Part shown: positions 35,535 to 45,242 of the stretch, one piece after another | Layout of the letters: each line of letters opens with the position of its first letter | Numbering within the stretch: position 1 is the stretch's first letter | DNA from: Ilex aquifolium | Lineage: Eukaryota; Streptophyta; Magnoliopsida; Aquifoliales; Aquifoliaceae | Length of the DNA stretch: 64,000 nucleotides | Direction: 5' to 3' | Assembly: GCA_951799425.1 (NCBI GenBank) | Contig: OX637394.1 | Span: 36,368,001-36,432,000, forward strand | Notes under the pieces: model-generated | Database searches by the model: none | Seen by the model: the letters and a program-made list of their open reading frames with translations, nothing else | What the model was told of the DNA's origin: nothing | Position numbers and translations under genes: made by a program

Positions 35535-35710
35535 TGATTAGTAGTTAAAATTAGCATATCACTATGCCTTTTTAAGACTAATTATACTTTGATGGAGTTT
35601 AAATGATGACATTTCAGGACATAAATTATACAAGGGACCAAAGGCAAACTTTCATGCAACATCAGCACATTCTGGAGCAAAATTGGATAAAGCTTGGACC
35701 AAGGCAAGAA

Positions 35711-36086
35711 CATTCGAACGCCAATCCACGTTCGAATGTTCCCTTGAATTATTCGAATACCATACTGCTGAGACATGGCGTGTTACAGATGAGAAGAAAT
35801 ACATTGAAGTACTTGACTACCACGTTCGAACGCCCACTCACGTTCGAACGTTCTCCTCCACTATTAAGAACCAGGCTAATGAGTGCAAAGGTAGTGGTTC
35901 AAAGCTTGTGGAAGTAGATCTCCAGAAGACCACATGCCACTTGAGTGGGAAGATCAGACCCCATCTGGCGTTCGAACGCCCATCTAGCAAAGACAGAAGC
36001 AACGTTCGAATGCCAGACAACGTTCGAACGCCCATCTAGCAAAGATAGAAACAACGTTCGAACGTCAGACAACATTTGAACGTTGT
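35711..36086 (+). repeat. Palindrome array in A LTR (ACGTTCGAACGT type)
   Basis: About ten copies around GTTCGAAC, including the 14-base perfect palindrome GGCGTTCGAACGCC (35967-35980) and ACGTTCGAACGT (35840-35851, 36054-36065). Two copies are separated by the repeated CCATCTAGCAAAGA spacer. The 3' LTR start repeats the first two copies (49296-49329). Confidence 0.95.
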
Positions 36087-36206
36087 CCCCAGACAGGCTG
36101 CAGAGTGGTTGATCTTCTCTCTAGACATTGGGACTTTCACTTAGATTTTCAAGGCCTTGTACTATTCCTCCACACTACCTTGCCCCCCACCCCCTTCCTC
36201 CTTGCC

Positions 36207-36214
36207 TATAAATA
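36207..36214 (+). promoter_or_regulatory. A LTR TATA box
   Basis: TATAAATA in a GC-richer context (CTTGCCTATAAATACTC). Equivalent boxes: 12049-12056 in F, 14486-14493 in G, 50908-50915 (minus strand) in D. Confidence 0.75.
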
Positions 36215-37500
36215 CTCTCATTGTGGAAGCTTCAAGGGAGCTTAGAGCTTGGAGTTGGGTTGCACTAGACCAACATTTTCTTACTTTGTTAGTCTTAGAC
36301 TTAGGTTTTCAATTACATGCATAGAGGGAGATAAATTACTTTTGGTTGTGGATCAACCCTCCAAAAGTGACTAGCCTTGTTCTACTTGCAATATTTGTTT
36401 CACTCAATTCCATGTCTAGAAGAAAGATAGATCGTCTTTTGGTTGCGGATCACCCTCCAAAAGTGACTAGCTTTCTTCTACTTTCAATGTGTTTCATTCA
36501 CTTCCATTGCTTGAGCTTCTTTATTCCCTCAGAGGAGTGAAACTCTTCCACTTTTCTAGAGCTTCGTCAAAGCCGTGAAGGGTGGAACGTGATTCACTCA
36601 TTCTTTGTCAAAGATCGGTTCCTTTTTTATTGTGCCTTACCTTGTAACCCCTCTACTTGGAGGAATGAGCATCACTCATTTTTCTAGCTTTACCAAAGCC
36701 ATGAGGAGTGAGTAGTTTCTCATTCACTCTTTAGTAAGAGGTGATGGATATGTATAAATTATCCGGAAGTTATATCTATGCATTTTTTATTATGCTTAAT
36801 ATTTTATATTCCCCTTTCTTATTGAATGATTGATTGCATCTAGCAAAGCTAAGGTACTTTGTATAACCGTGAGTACTTTCTATAACTTAGATAACTCTTG
36901 CATAGAAAGACTCATCGGTTCAAGGCAAGTATCCCGGCTAGATCTTCATGACTACCCTTCTATCTTCACCATTATTGTGCTTCAAGTAAAGAATGGAAAT
37001 CGAACATTAATGTCATGGTTGGATGCCTTGTAGAAACACTTTCTTGTTTGTAGACATGTTGAGTCTCGGCACAGACAATTCTTGTAAACTTCTAGAAAGA
37101 CATCAGAATCATATTCCTAATTCTCACAATCCACCTTTATCTTCCGATTAACTTGTTGTTGACACGGGGGTTAATTGAGTTATGAAGCACAAGTATAATA
37201 AAACGGATGATTAATTACATGTCTAGATCCTTGAACTAAAGAGTGACCTTTTTACATTTGAACTTATCTTATATTTTGTCTAGAAAACCTTCTTGGAAGG
37301 AATTCTATATTCTGTCCAGGAAATCCCATACACCACACAACTTCAAAACTCAAGATTTACAATCATTTGGTCTCCACCACTGCTTACTTTGAAACACCAA
37401 CAATAGTTCCATGTGGATTCGACTCTGGACTTAAACCGGATTATTACTACAGCTTGACCGCTGCACTTGGGTGTACACATTTCGGATCAAGTTAAGTTTT

Positions 37501-37518
37501 TGGCGCCGTTGCCGGGGA
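37501..37518 (+). promoter_or_regulatory. A primer binding site
   Basis: TGGCGCCGTTGCCGGGGA, the primer site known for Athila-lineage elements (usually assigned to tRNA-Asp). It places A in that lineage. Confidence 0.93.
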
Positions 37519-37628
37519 ACCATAAAAGGTATTTTAATTTAAAAAGTAAAAAGACCTTCTTTTTTGTATATATTATTTGGTTTATTGTGAATTATTTTAT
37601 TTTATTTTATATTATTTTCTTTGTTTTT

Positions 37629-39575
37629 ATGTCTAAGGGCACTCCTCACTATCAAAATTTGTCGACAGAATCTTGTGAGTCTATGAATCAGCCTGAACCA
37701 TCTTCACCTAGATCAGTAGCAGACTCTTGTGAAAATAGTATGGCAAATAATGAGAAACAAGGAGAAGTTCCTATGAGAGAGGGGGAAGTGCCTAACATTC
37801 GAACTTTGCGGGATTACTTAAATCCCACAAGAAATAGTGTCCCCTCTTGTTTTGTATTTCCTGAAAATGCTCCCCTCTTTACTATAAAGTAGGGGACAGT
37901 GCAGCTACTACCTGTATTTCTTGGGTTAGATGCAGAAAATTCATATCTGCATATAAAAGATTTTGAGGAAGTATGTGGAACATTTTAAGACAATTCTGAA
38001 CTGGCCAAGATGAAACTTTTTCCTTTCTCTTTAAGGGACAAAGCTAAACAATGGTTAAATTCTTTAAAAGCTCTTTCAATACCTAACTGGCAGGCATTAC
38101 AAAATGAATTTTTCAGAAAGTTTTTTCCTCTACACCGCACAAATGTACTCAAAAGGCAAATCATGAATTTTTCAGTTAAAGAAGGAGAAACATTTTACCA
38201 AAGTTGGGAGAGATTCAAAGATCTTCTCCAATCCTGCCCACACCATACTTTTGAGAATTGGACTTTGGTAGGATTTTTTTATGACTCCTTGCCCACTAGA
38301 CTCAGTTTTTCGAAATGATGGCCCAATGAGAGTTTATGGGTAAGAGTCTGGAGGAGGCATTCAATTTTTTTGACACCATATCTGATGGTTCTCAGATGTG
38401 GGACTCAGCCTCTCCTACCACTGTTGAAGCAAGACCGTCTACTTCCCAAGGGGGTAAGTATGTCTTGAAAGAAGATGATGACCTAAGAGCAAAAATTTCC
38501 ACCCTATCTCGAAAGCTTAAAGCTTTAGAGATGAAAAATGTCCATCAAGTTGATGTTGGCCCTCCCACAGAACAAGTGTGTAGGATTTGTGCCCTAACAG
38601 GAGACCCTACTGGGGAGTGTCCTACCATTTCGGCGTTCAAAGAGGTCTTGTTGGAACAAACAAATGCAATTTCCAACTTCAACAAGCCCTACTCCAACCC
38701 ATATTCTGAAACATACAATCTAGGGTGGCGGAATCACCCGAACTTCAGTTGGAGGAACACACAACCAACTCCTATGAACCAACAACAAAGTTCACAACCA
38801 CTACCTCAAGGACCTCTTGCGTATCAACCATACCAACCACCACACAAAAGGAGCCTTGAGGAGACACTGAACTAGTTCATGCAAACCCAAATGAACTACA
38901 ACACCCATTCCACATAGGCTTTCACCGATTTCAAAGCACAGACCACCCAGTCTTTCGAGGATATCAAAAGTCACATTCAAAAATTGACCCATCCATGAGC
39001 ACACACGAGAAGGGCAAATTTCCTGCCCAACAAAACCTCCACAAGGCCAATTTCATCTGGGAAATCCTTCAATCATAAAAACCCCGCAAGACCAAGCCCA
39101 AGTATTCACTACACTAAGAAGTGGCAAGGTGATTGACAAAACAATCATAACCATGTTGATTCCAAGGCCAAGACCTGAGTCAATTCCATGCCCTGAACCA
39201 GTTGGGCCTGAACCTATGATTCAGCTTGAACCAGTTGAGCCTGAGCCTATGATTGAACAGGATTCATAATCATCAAAGGAAAAAGAACCTTCATGCCCTA
39301 TTCCTATTCCTTTCCCTCGTAGACTCAAAACAATCCAGAAGGTAAGCAACCAGCCAGAAATTTACGAGCTTTTTAAGCAAGTAAAGATCAAAATCCCACT
39401 TCTGGATGCAATCAAACAAGTTTCGTCTTGTGCCAAGTTTCTGAAAGACTTGTGTACGATCAAGAGAAGCCAAAATGTCCAAAAAAAGAGCTTTCTTGAC
39501 AGAACAAGTCAGTGCCTTACTTCAACACAAAACCCCTTCAAGGACCCTAGATGTCCAACCGTGTCGTGTGTCATT
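37629..39575 (+). pseudogene. A gag and protease-region remnant
   Basis: Start ATG 37629 (MSKGTPHYQN). The retrotransposon gag core is at 38010-38318 (KLFPFSLRDKAKQWLNSL, FFRKFFPLHRTN), followed by a coiled and Gln/Pro-rich part with a C..C knuckle-like segment (CRICALTGDPTGEC). Stops at 37890-37892, 37986-37988, 38316-38318 and 38873-38875, plus a frameshift near 38320. The frame then reads family-typical linker (LLDAIKQVSSCAKFLKDLC) and stops short of the protease active site, where a deletion joins it to integrase. Confidence 0.85.
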
Positions 39576-40704
39576 GGAGACCGCTGCAAAAATCTTGCAG
39601 TGTGGATTTTATTGGCCCATACTTTTTAAAGATGTTCATGGCTATCTATACATTTTAGTAGCCATAGACTATGTGTCAAAATGGGTTGAAGCAATTCCAT
39701 GCCGAAATAATGATCACCGCACAGTGATCAAGTTTTTAAAAGAAAATATTTTATCCCAGTTTGGAATTTCGAAATCAATCATAAGTGATGGGGGTGCTCA
39801 TTTTTGCAATCGTCCCTTCTAGAATTTGATGAAAAAGTAATTAATTTTTCATAAAATTACAACCCCTTATCACCCATAGACTAATGGACTTGCAGAATTG
39901 ACTAATCGAGAGATCAAACTGATTTTAGAAAAAATGGTAAATCCAGACCGCAAATATTGGTCGTTAAGACTAACTGATGCACTCTAGGCTTATCGCACTG
40001 CTTTCAAAACAATTTTGGGCATGTCTCCCTATCGATTAGTCTATGGCAAGCCTTGTCACCTACCTGTGAAATAGGAGCATAGAGCATACTGGGTCATTAA
40101 AGTAATAAACTTGGACCTAGACAAGGCTGGACTCTCAAGAAAACTTCAGATTAATGAATTATAAGAGCTGATGAATGAAGCATATGAGAATGCTAAGATT
40201 GCTAAGTCCAGGATGAAAATTTTCTATGACAAGAACATTTTGAGGAAGTCTTTTGAACCTTCTTAAAAAGTCTTGTTATATAATTCAAGGCTCCATCTTT
40301 TTCCTTGGAAGTTGAGATTAAGATGGACTAGACCTTACATTTACAGACAGGTATTTGTTCATGGAGCAGTGGAAATAGAAAACCCATCAAATGGTAATAT
40401 ATTTACCGTCAATGGTCAGCGGTTAAAACCATTTTTGGTGGACTTTATTAAAAATGTGGAAACCATTCCTTTAATGAATACAGAATATTCCTCCGAGATT
40501 CGCGTCTGCCGACACTCAAACGGATCAGGTCAAGAAAAATCCAACCCAACCCAACCCGACCCAAAAGGATGCCTTTATAAGGCCCTCATCCGACGTTGTT
40601 GGCCCCCCCTCCTTTTTCCTTTTCTTCTTTTTCTTCTTCTTCTTCATCATTTTTCTCTGTTATCTACAAAACCAGAGACCCAGCCCCTGCAAACCAATGA
40701 CTAA
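39576..40704 (+). pseudogene. A integrase remnant
   Basis: Begins ETAAKILQCGFYWPILFKDV, jumps without the Cys pair of the zinc finger to YILVAIDYVSKWVEAIPC, then SIISDGGAHFCN (second catalytic Asp), NREIK (catalytic Glu) and [14 protein letters not shown]. The C-terminal part reads RWTRPYIYRQVFVHGAVEIE and TVNGQRLKPF. Stops at 39820-39822 and several later. Two deletions are implied: one from the protease region into integrase, one inside integrase. Confidence 0.88.
40575..40581 (+). promoter_or_regulatory. TATA-like site upstream of a 48-codon ORF in A
   Basis: GCCTTTATAAGGCC lies about 115 bases before ATG 40697, followed by a CT-rich stretch (40600-40670). It looks like a third promoter position in A, but no palindrome array is nearby. 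Confidence 0.35.
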
Positions 40705-40843
40705 ACACTCCACAAATACAGTCATTTGCTTCATGCTTTGCATTTTAATTTTGTATTTACTCATGGTTGTTCTACTCTTGTTCACACTCACACACAAAGA
40801 TTTCCATCCTAGCGGAAACCCAGATCTCCCTAAAGATAATTAA
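40697..40843 (+). CDS. Candidate 48-residue single-span membrane microprotein in A
   Basis: ATG 40697 to TAA 40841-40843. A short polar N-terminus (MTKHSTNT) is followed by about 22 hydrophobic residues (VICFMLCILILYLLMVVLLL) and a polar tail rich in Pro, Asp and Lys. The frame is open although surrounding A genes are full of stops. It sits between integrase and the internal polypurine tract. The matching region of B has no such frame, and D is outside the window, so conservation cannot be tested here. It could be chance in AT-rich sequence. Confidence 0.35.
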   Translation: MTKHSTNTVICFMLCILILYLLMVVLLLFTLTHKDFHPSGNPDLPKDN

Positions 40844-40935
40844 TTTTTGTGTTTTGTTTGTAGGTTTCAGCAGATGAACAGATCTCTACCTTTCAACCCC
40901 ATCTCCAAGATCCATACACTGGTAAATTCGAAACA

Positions 40936-40970
40936 TTGGGGACAATGTTCAGTTTAGGTTGGGGGGTGAG
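40936..40970 (+). promoter_or_regulatory. Internal polypurine tract of A
   Basis: ATTGGGGACAATG then GGTTGGGGGGTGAG (40957-40970). It duplicates the terminal tract GGTTGGGGGGTG (49110-49121) but lies about 8 kb upstream of it. B has the same arrangement (24015-24049). It may be a second plus-strand priming site. Confidence 0.65.
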
Positions 40971-41231
40971 AACTACAGTTCATATTTTGTGCCCGTAAAA
41001 TTTTTTGTTTTTGTTGTTGTTGTTGCTGTTACGGATCATATTGTGTACCTTGCCTCGTATTTTAGATAAATTGATGATTATGTCTGTAAGTCAGCTTCAA
41101 TCGTCTTTGTGACTGGCAGACATTAAAGAACCAGATAGTGAGTCTTAAAGCTTAGAAAGCATAGATGTTAAAAATTTTTGGTTTCGTCTGGGAATTCAAC
41201 GCACTTTTCCATCTGATTTGCATACTGTGAT
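40971..41231 (+). other. A spacer between internal tract and Cys-rich ORF
   Basis: Mostly non-coding. The last bases (41205-41231) read FPSDLHTVI, the upstream part of the Cys-rich ORF before R2 interrupts it, and end in the R2 target duplication GTGAT (41227-41231). Confidence 0.6.
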
Positions 41232-43081
41232 TGCTTGATTGTTTCCGTTGTATTCCCAATTGTCACATAAGAACCCTCAATGTGTGTATGGCTTATATGT
41301 GTGGGTGAGTGTCACTCTCACTCGGGTTCAAATGCAAGAAATGGGAAACGGGATGATGTGGTGTGAAATGAATGAAATATGAACAAAAATGCTTCCCAAG
41401 CGCAAGAAGACTTTTGCCTATCGTGTTTTACTTGGAAAAGTATTCCAAGGTCGTCTCCTCAGGGAAGGAGGTCGAGTTGTGTAAATGTGATTTTGTGAAA
41501 AATGAAAAGTGTAAAATCTTGTAGTTGGTTTGAGTTTTGTGATTTGTGTTTTTGCTAAAACAAATAAAAGGAAAACAAGTGTTGGCTAATCCAAAGAAGT
41601 CATTCCAATGGGAATCCCAACTTAACTCGAAACCTTCCTCCAATGGTGCTTAGATGAATGATTGATTCTTGGGAAGCTAGGGACGAGATGGAGGTGAGGA
41701 TCCAAGCATAACCCGTGGCCAGGCCTACGGGATATCAAAGACTCACTACCACATCCACTCTTTACCCAGTTAAACCGAACCATCGTACACCGAGAGGAGG
41801 AAAGAAAATGAGTTGAAATGGAAAACCCAAGAGAAGGTCTCCCTTGAATTACCCAACTAAAAATCTAGCTACTCACGAAAGGAAGAAAGAAATGCATAAT
41901 GTAAATGGACATAATGAAGAAATGAAACATGGAACTTGAACCAATGCAAGAAAAATTAAACGATGAAGAAAAATATGCAATACCCATTTTAAAGCTTGAA
42001 AATGAAGAACTTGAAAGCATTAATGGTAGAATCTAGAATACTCAACTAAACTTGCAAAGCACTTGAAGTAAATGACATTAAAAGTAAATAATGAAGCTTA
42101 CAAGAGTATTCAAGAAGATTACAACTGAAAATGGATGAAGGAAATGCAAAAATCTAATCTAAACTATGTCTTCTCCCTTGGATTTTTCTAAGCTTAGGTA
42201 GTCACCTTTCAAAATCTTGTGGAATGCTGAATATATGGTGAAGGAGTGATGCATTTTCGTCCATGAGGGGTCCCCTAGCCTGTGTGTAGGCCTCCCATCA
42301 ATGGGAGGTGAGTTGATTGGCTTGGCAGGCTAGGAAAAGACTAGCCTGCAGCTCCTCTGGCTCACCCTTCCTCTCCCATCCTCATTAATGTCATTGCCTC
42401 CAAAGTCTTCCACTAGAGTGTAGAAGACATGTATATATGTAAGGGATGTCAGGGGATAAGTGGGAGAATCAATGGTGGGACCCCCAAGCAAGTGGAGCAT
42501 GAGTTGCAGGCGTTCTGGGTATTCTAGGAAAAACTATCCAGAAGGTTTTTGTCAACCTTCCGGAAGGTCGATTCCAGTAAGAAAAACCTCCCGGAAGGTC
42601 TTTCGGAAGGTGACAGCTCTAGACTAGTTTTGGTAAAATTGTGATAACTTTTGATCCAACTGTTGGATGGAGCTGAAATTTTGACACAATACATAAGACA
42701 CCTATATATACAACTTTCATGTTTTGCACTTTGTCAGATTCGAAGTGGATCATGGTCAAAAATTGGAAAAACATCGGTATTGTGTCAAAACCTTGGGAAA
42801 CCAGTGGGCCAAACCTTCCAGAAGGTTTTCATCCAAATTGTTTTTTTCATGGTTTCTTCACTTTCCAAGCCTCCCAATCCTCATTTAATGTGTCCATCTC
42901 TTCATCACTCATCCATACTTAGTTGCAAGGTTATAAAATCCATCATTTACGCTATAATTACATGCAACATCAAAATTTCCACATTATTCAAAACTTCAAC
43001 TAACTCTAAATAATTAAATGCAAAGTTAAGTTAAAAAGCATGAAATGAGGCCATTAAATATGCAATGTTTTGTGCTCATCA
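41232..43081 (-). repeat. R2: solo LTR inserted in A, with target duplication
   Basis: Plus-strand ends are TGCTTGATTG (41232) and CTCATCA (43081); in LTR sense TGATGAGCAC...CAATCAAGCA, 1850 bases. A perfect 5-base duplication GTGAT flanks it (41227-41231 and 43082-43086). Same family as R1, R3 and R4. It carries palindromes of the TTCCGGAA type at 42555-42568, 42586-42599 and 42813-42826. No internal region remains, so it is a solo LTR. It interrupts the Cys-rich ORF of A. Confidence 0.9.
42530..42826 (-). repeat. Palindromes in R2 (ACCTTCCGGAAGGT type)
   Basis: ACCTTCCGGAAGGT (42555-42568) is perfect; ACCTCCCGGAAGGT (42586-42599), CTTTCGGAAGG (42600-42610) and ACCTTCCAGAAGGT (42813-42826) are decayed. 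The spacer GATTCCAGTAA follows the perfect copy. Confidence 0.88.
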
Positions 43082-43426
43082 GTGATCATGAAAAAAGCAA
43101 GACTGGTAAGGAAAGCCGAAATCCGAGAACAGCAAGCGAAACCACTGTGTGGCAGAAGCACCTTCGCTAAACACCGTCGTGCCAAAAGGCTTGGTGCATG
43201 TAAATAGTGTGGCAGAGTCTTTCATGAGAAAATATATAATCAGTATTCTGAACCAATTTTCGGTCGCACACTCGATCGATTAGACTGGATAGTGAATGGG
43301 CAGAGTAAATATTATCCTGACACGCCATCCTACTCTAGTACTTTGTTTAACCGGTTTGTGAGACAGGAAATTGGGAGAGTCACTGGCTGTTTGAATGACA
43401 CAGAGACAGAGGATGACTCGGACTAG
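43082..43426 (+). pseudogene. Cys-rich small ORF of A
   Basis: One frame to TAG 43424-43426, with one internal TAG near 43208 just after the first Cys. Residues: MKKARLVRK, GRSTFAKHRRAKRLGAC, CGRVFHEK, NQYSEPIFGR, LDWIVNGQSKYYPD, and an acidic end. The same pattern, C..CGR...H...I.GR...W...GQSK.YP, is in B and D. R2 interrupts its N-terminal part. I do not recognise a named family; a small zinc-binding or RNA-binding role is a guess. Confidence 0.75.
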
Positions 43427-44169
43427 ACTATTTTCTAAACAAAACTGGGAAAAATTGTGTTTTGGGGATGAAAAGCCAAGGGTCTGAATTTTTGTAAAAT
43501 GTATAAAAATCTTTTTTTTTGTTAAAAGTACAAACTCTTTTGACTGAAATGAAAACATGGGCCAAGTAAGGAATGTCCTAGAATAACCAACCTAAAGCGT
43601 GGGTAGGGACTTATCCTGAGACGCCATGAATTTTTTGTTCAAACTTGTGTATATAGCACTCTCTTATAGTGTATATTAATGTGCAGAAAAACTTTTGATT
43701 TTTGATCTGACATTCGAACGCCAAGTAACATTCGAATGTTGCTTGCTTGCAGTACTCAGTCTCTGATGAAGCCTCTGATAGAAAAAAAAAGTACTAGGAG
43801 CTCATCACGTTCGAACGCCAATAGAACGTTCGAACGAGAAGAGCTTACAGTACTTTGGTCTCTGACAGAACTCAAAAGTACTAAGAGCTCACCACGTTCG
43901 AACGTCAGTAACGTTGGAACGATCTATTTAAAATCCTTCTACACACGTTCGAACGTCAACTCTCAGGCTATAAAAGCCTGGTTCGTCTTCTCCATTCCAA
44001 AAACCCCAAAACCCTAGGGCGATTTTTCACTACTCAACCCTCAAAACACCACCCATTCTCCATTTCTACCTAAAATCAACCATCTCAAAGCCATTCCCAC
44101 ATCAAAAATCCTCATTCTCACAAGAAAATCAAGTATTTCAAGCCCTAACATTCCCAAATCCGAAAAACC
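43427..44169 (+). promoter_or_regulatory. Internal promoter/leader of the A envelope-position ORF
   Basis: Non-coding. It contains an array of GTTCGAAC palindromes (43711-43956), then a TATA box (TATAAAAG, 43969-43976, in GGCTATAAAAGCC), then a CA-rich leader of about 190 bases to ATG 44170. The array is of the same type as in the A LTR. It also contains two tandem units of about 85 bases (AGTACTCAGTCTCTGAT and AGTACTTTGGTCTCTGAC). Confidence 0.7.
43711..43956 (+). repeat. Palindrome array before the A envelope-position ORF (ACGTTCGAACGT type)
   Basis: Seven copies: 43712, 43728-43739 (ACATTCGAATGT), 43807, 43825, 43894-43905, 43910 (ACGTTGGAACG) and 43945-43956. Two keep the longer CGAACGCCAA extension seen in the LTR array. 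Confidence 0.95.
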
Positions 44170-45219
44170 ATGCCTCCAAGAGTCAAGCTCCCTGCTAGGC
44201 GCAACCCACTGAGTCAGGAGCCTAATATGGTGGAAGAAGTCATCGAGGAGAAAGAGGGGAGACCCATTATGCAGAGATATGATCAAACCCACTTCCCCAC
44301 TGTGCTCAAGGCAGACAGGTATGAAAACTTTTACCAAAACCATGTTGTGGTATGTGAACGTGATATGGTATTGGTTGATTTTGCTGAATTGGGTATTTTG
44401 GAGAATTTTGAGAGAAGGGGGTGGATATTATACATGAGAAACGACGGAGAAGCCGTGGTTGACTTGGTGCGGGAGTTCTACTCCAACGCCGAGATCATCA
44501 ATGGGGCAATTATAACGTGTGTGAGGGGAGCCCATATTGATGTGTATGAGGAGTATATCCGGGAGTTGAGACAAGAGATGCCTCGGGTGCCAAGGCCAGC
44601 CTATCCCCCGAGGAAGAACGTGGCGATGAATGTAGTTGGGGCAGAGCTAACGGGGATCACTAATTTTGCTTGGGCAGGGCGGAGATTTCTCCGACAAGGG
44701 GAGTTAATCGATAAATATAAAATGTTGAATTTAATTGCAGTTTCAAACTTCACCCCAATCGGACGAAAGAACGAAATCCTCCCCGAGATGGCCCGATTGC
44801 TCTACGCACTTAGGAAAGGCCAAAGCATAGATCTCCCCTCCCTAATTTTGACTGAGATGAAGAATGGATGTGACATGAAAAGAAGCTCACTTCTTTTTGG
44901 CACTGTGGTAACGGAAATGTGCAAAGACCACGGGATCAGGGTAAGTCCTGAGATGAATATCCAAAAGCCAATGGGACCACTGAACAAGGCTTCCTTCCGG
45001 AGTAGCCAAGGACATAGTGGTGCCCCTGCGGCTAGACAGGAGGAGCCCCCTACCCGAGGAGTCGACGAGGTGCAGGATGAGCTCGATGAGGAGGAGGAGA
45101 GAGAGTTAAATGCTGAGAGAACCCAGGGGCAGCCAGAGGAGGAGGCAGGACCCGGCACCCACTTAGAGATATCATGCTTAGCATCGAAGCTAAGCAAGAT
45201 GAGATTCTTCGCATTCTGA
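44170..45219 (+). CDS. A envelope-position ORF (plant putative transposon protein)
   Basis: ATG 44170, 349 residues. Basic N-terminus (MPPRVKLPARRN), then a globular part with LVREFYSNAEI (about residues 98-108), GELIDKYKMLNLI (about 178-190) and QSIDLPSLILTEM, then an acidic low-complexity tail (DELDEEEERE). Same family as the D ORF and H ORF; resembles the plant 'putative transposon protein' domain. A frameshift near 45160 probably changed the original C-terminus: the adjacent frame reads SIEAKQDEILRIL and stops at 45240-45242. No signal peptide or membrane span is seen, so an actual envelope function is not supported. Confidence 0.8.
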   Translation: MPPRVKLPARRNPLSQEPNMVEEVIEEKEGRPIMQRYDQTHFPTVLKADRYENFYQNHVVVCERDMVLVDFAELGILENFERRGWILYMRNDGEAVVDLVREFYSNAEIINGAIITCVRGAHIDVYEEYIRELRQEMPRVPRPAYPPRKNVAMNVVGAELTGITNFAWAGRRFLRQGELIDKYKMLNLIAVSNFTPIGRKNEILPEMARLLYALRKGQSIDLPSLILTEMKNGCDMKRSSLLFGTVVTEMCKDHGIRVSPEMNIQKPMGPLNKASFRSSQGHSGAPAARQEEPPTRGVDEVQDELDEEEERELNAERTQGQPEEEAGPGTHLEISCLASKLSKMRFFAF

Positions 45220-45242
45220 GAGGTGGAGCTGGTGGAGAGTGA

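Larger units (their letters stand above)
35535..37489 (+). repeat. A 5' LTR
   Basis: Starts TGATTAGTAG (same start at 49122) and ends ...TTTCGGATCA, eleven bases before the primer site. It carries a GTTCGAAC palindrome array (35711-36086) about 120 bases upstream of a TATA box (36207-36214), then a long R/U5 region whose end resembles other Athila LTRs (GATTCGACTCTGGACTTAAACC). Confidence 0.9.

Noticed and set aside
44170..45219. Calling the envelope-position ORF a true envelope protein
   Set aside because: No signal peptide, membrane span or fusion-peptide-like segment in the A or D versions; only the position is envelope-like.
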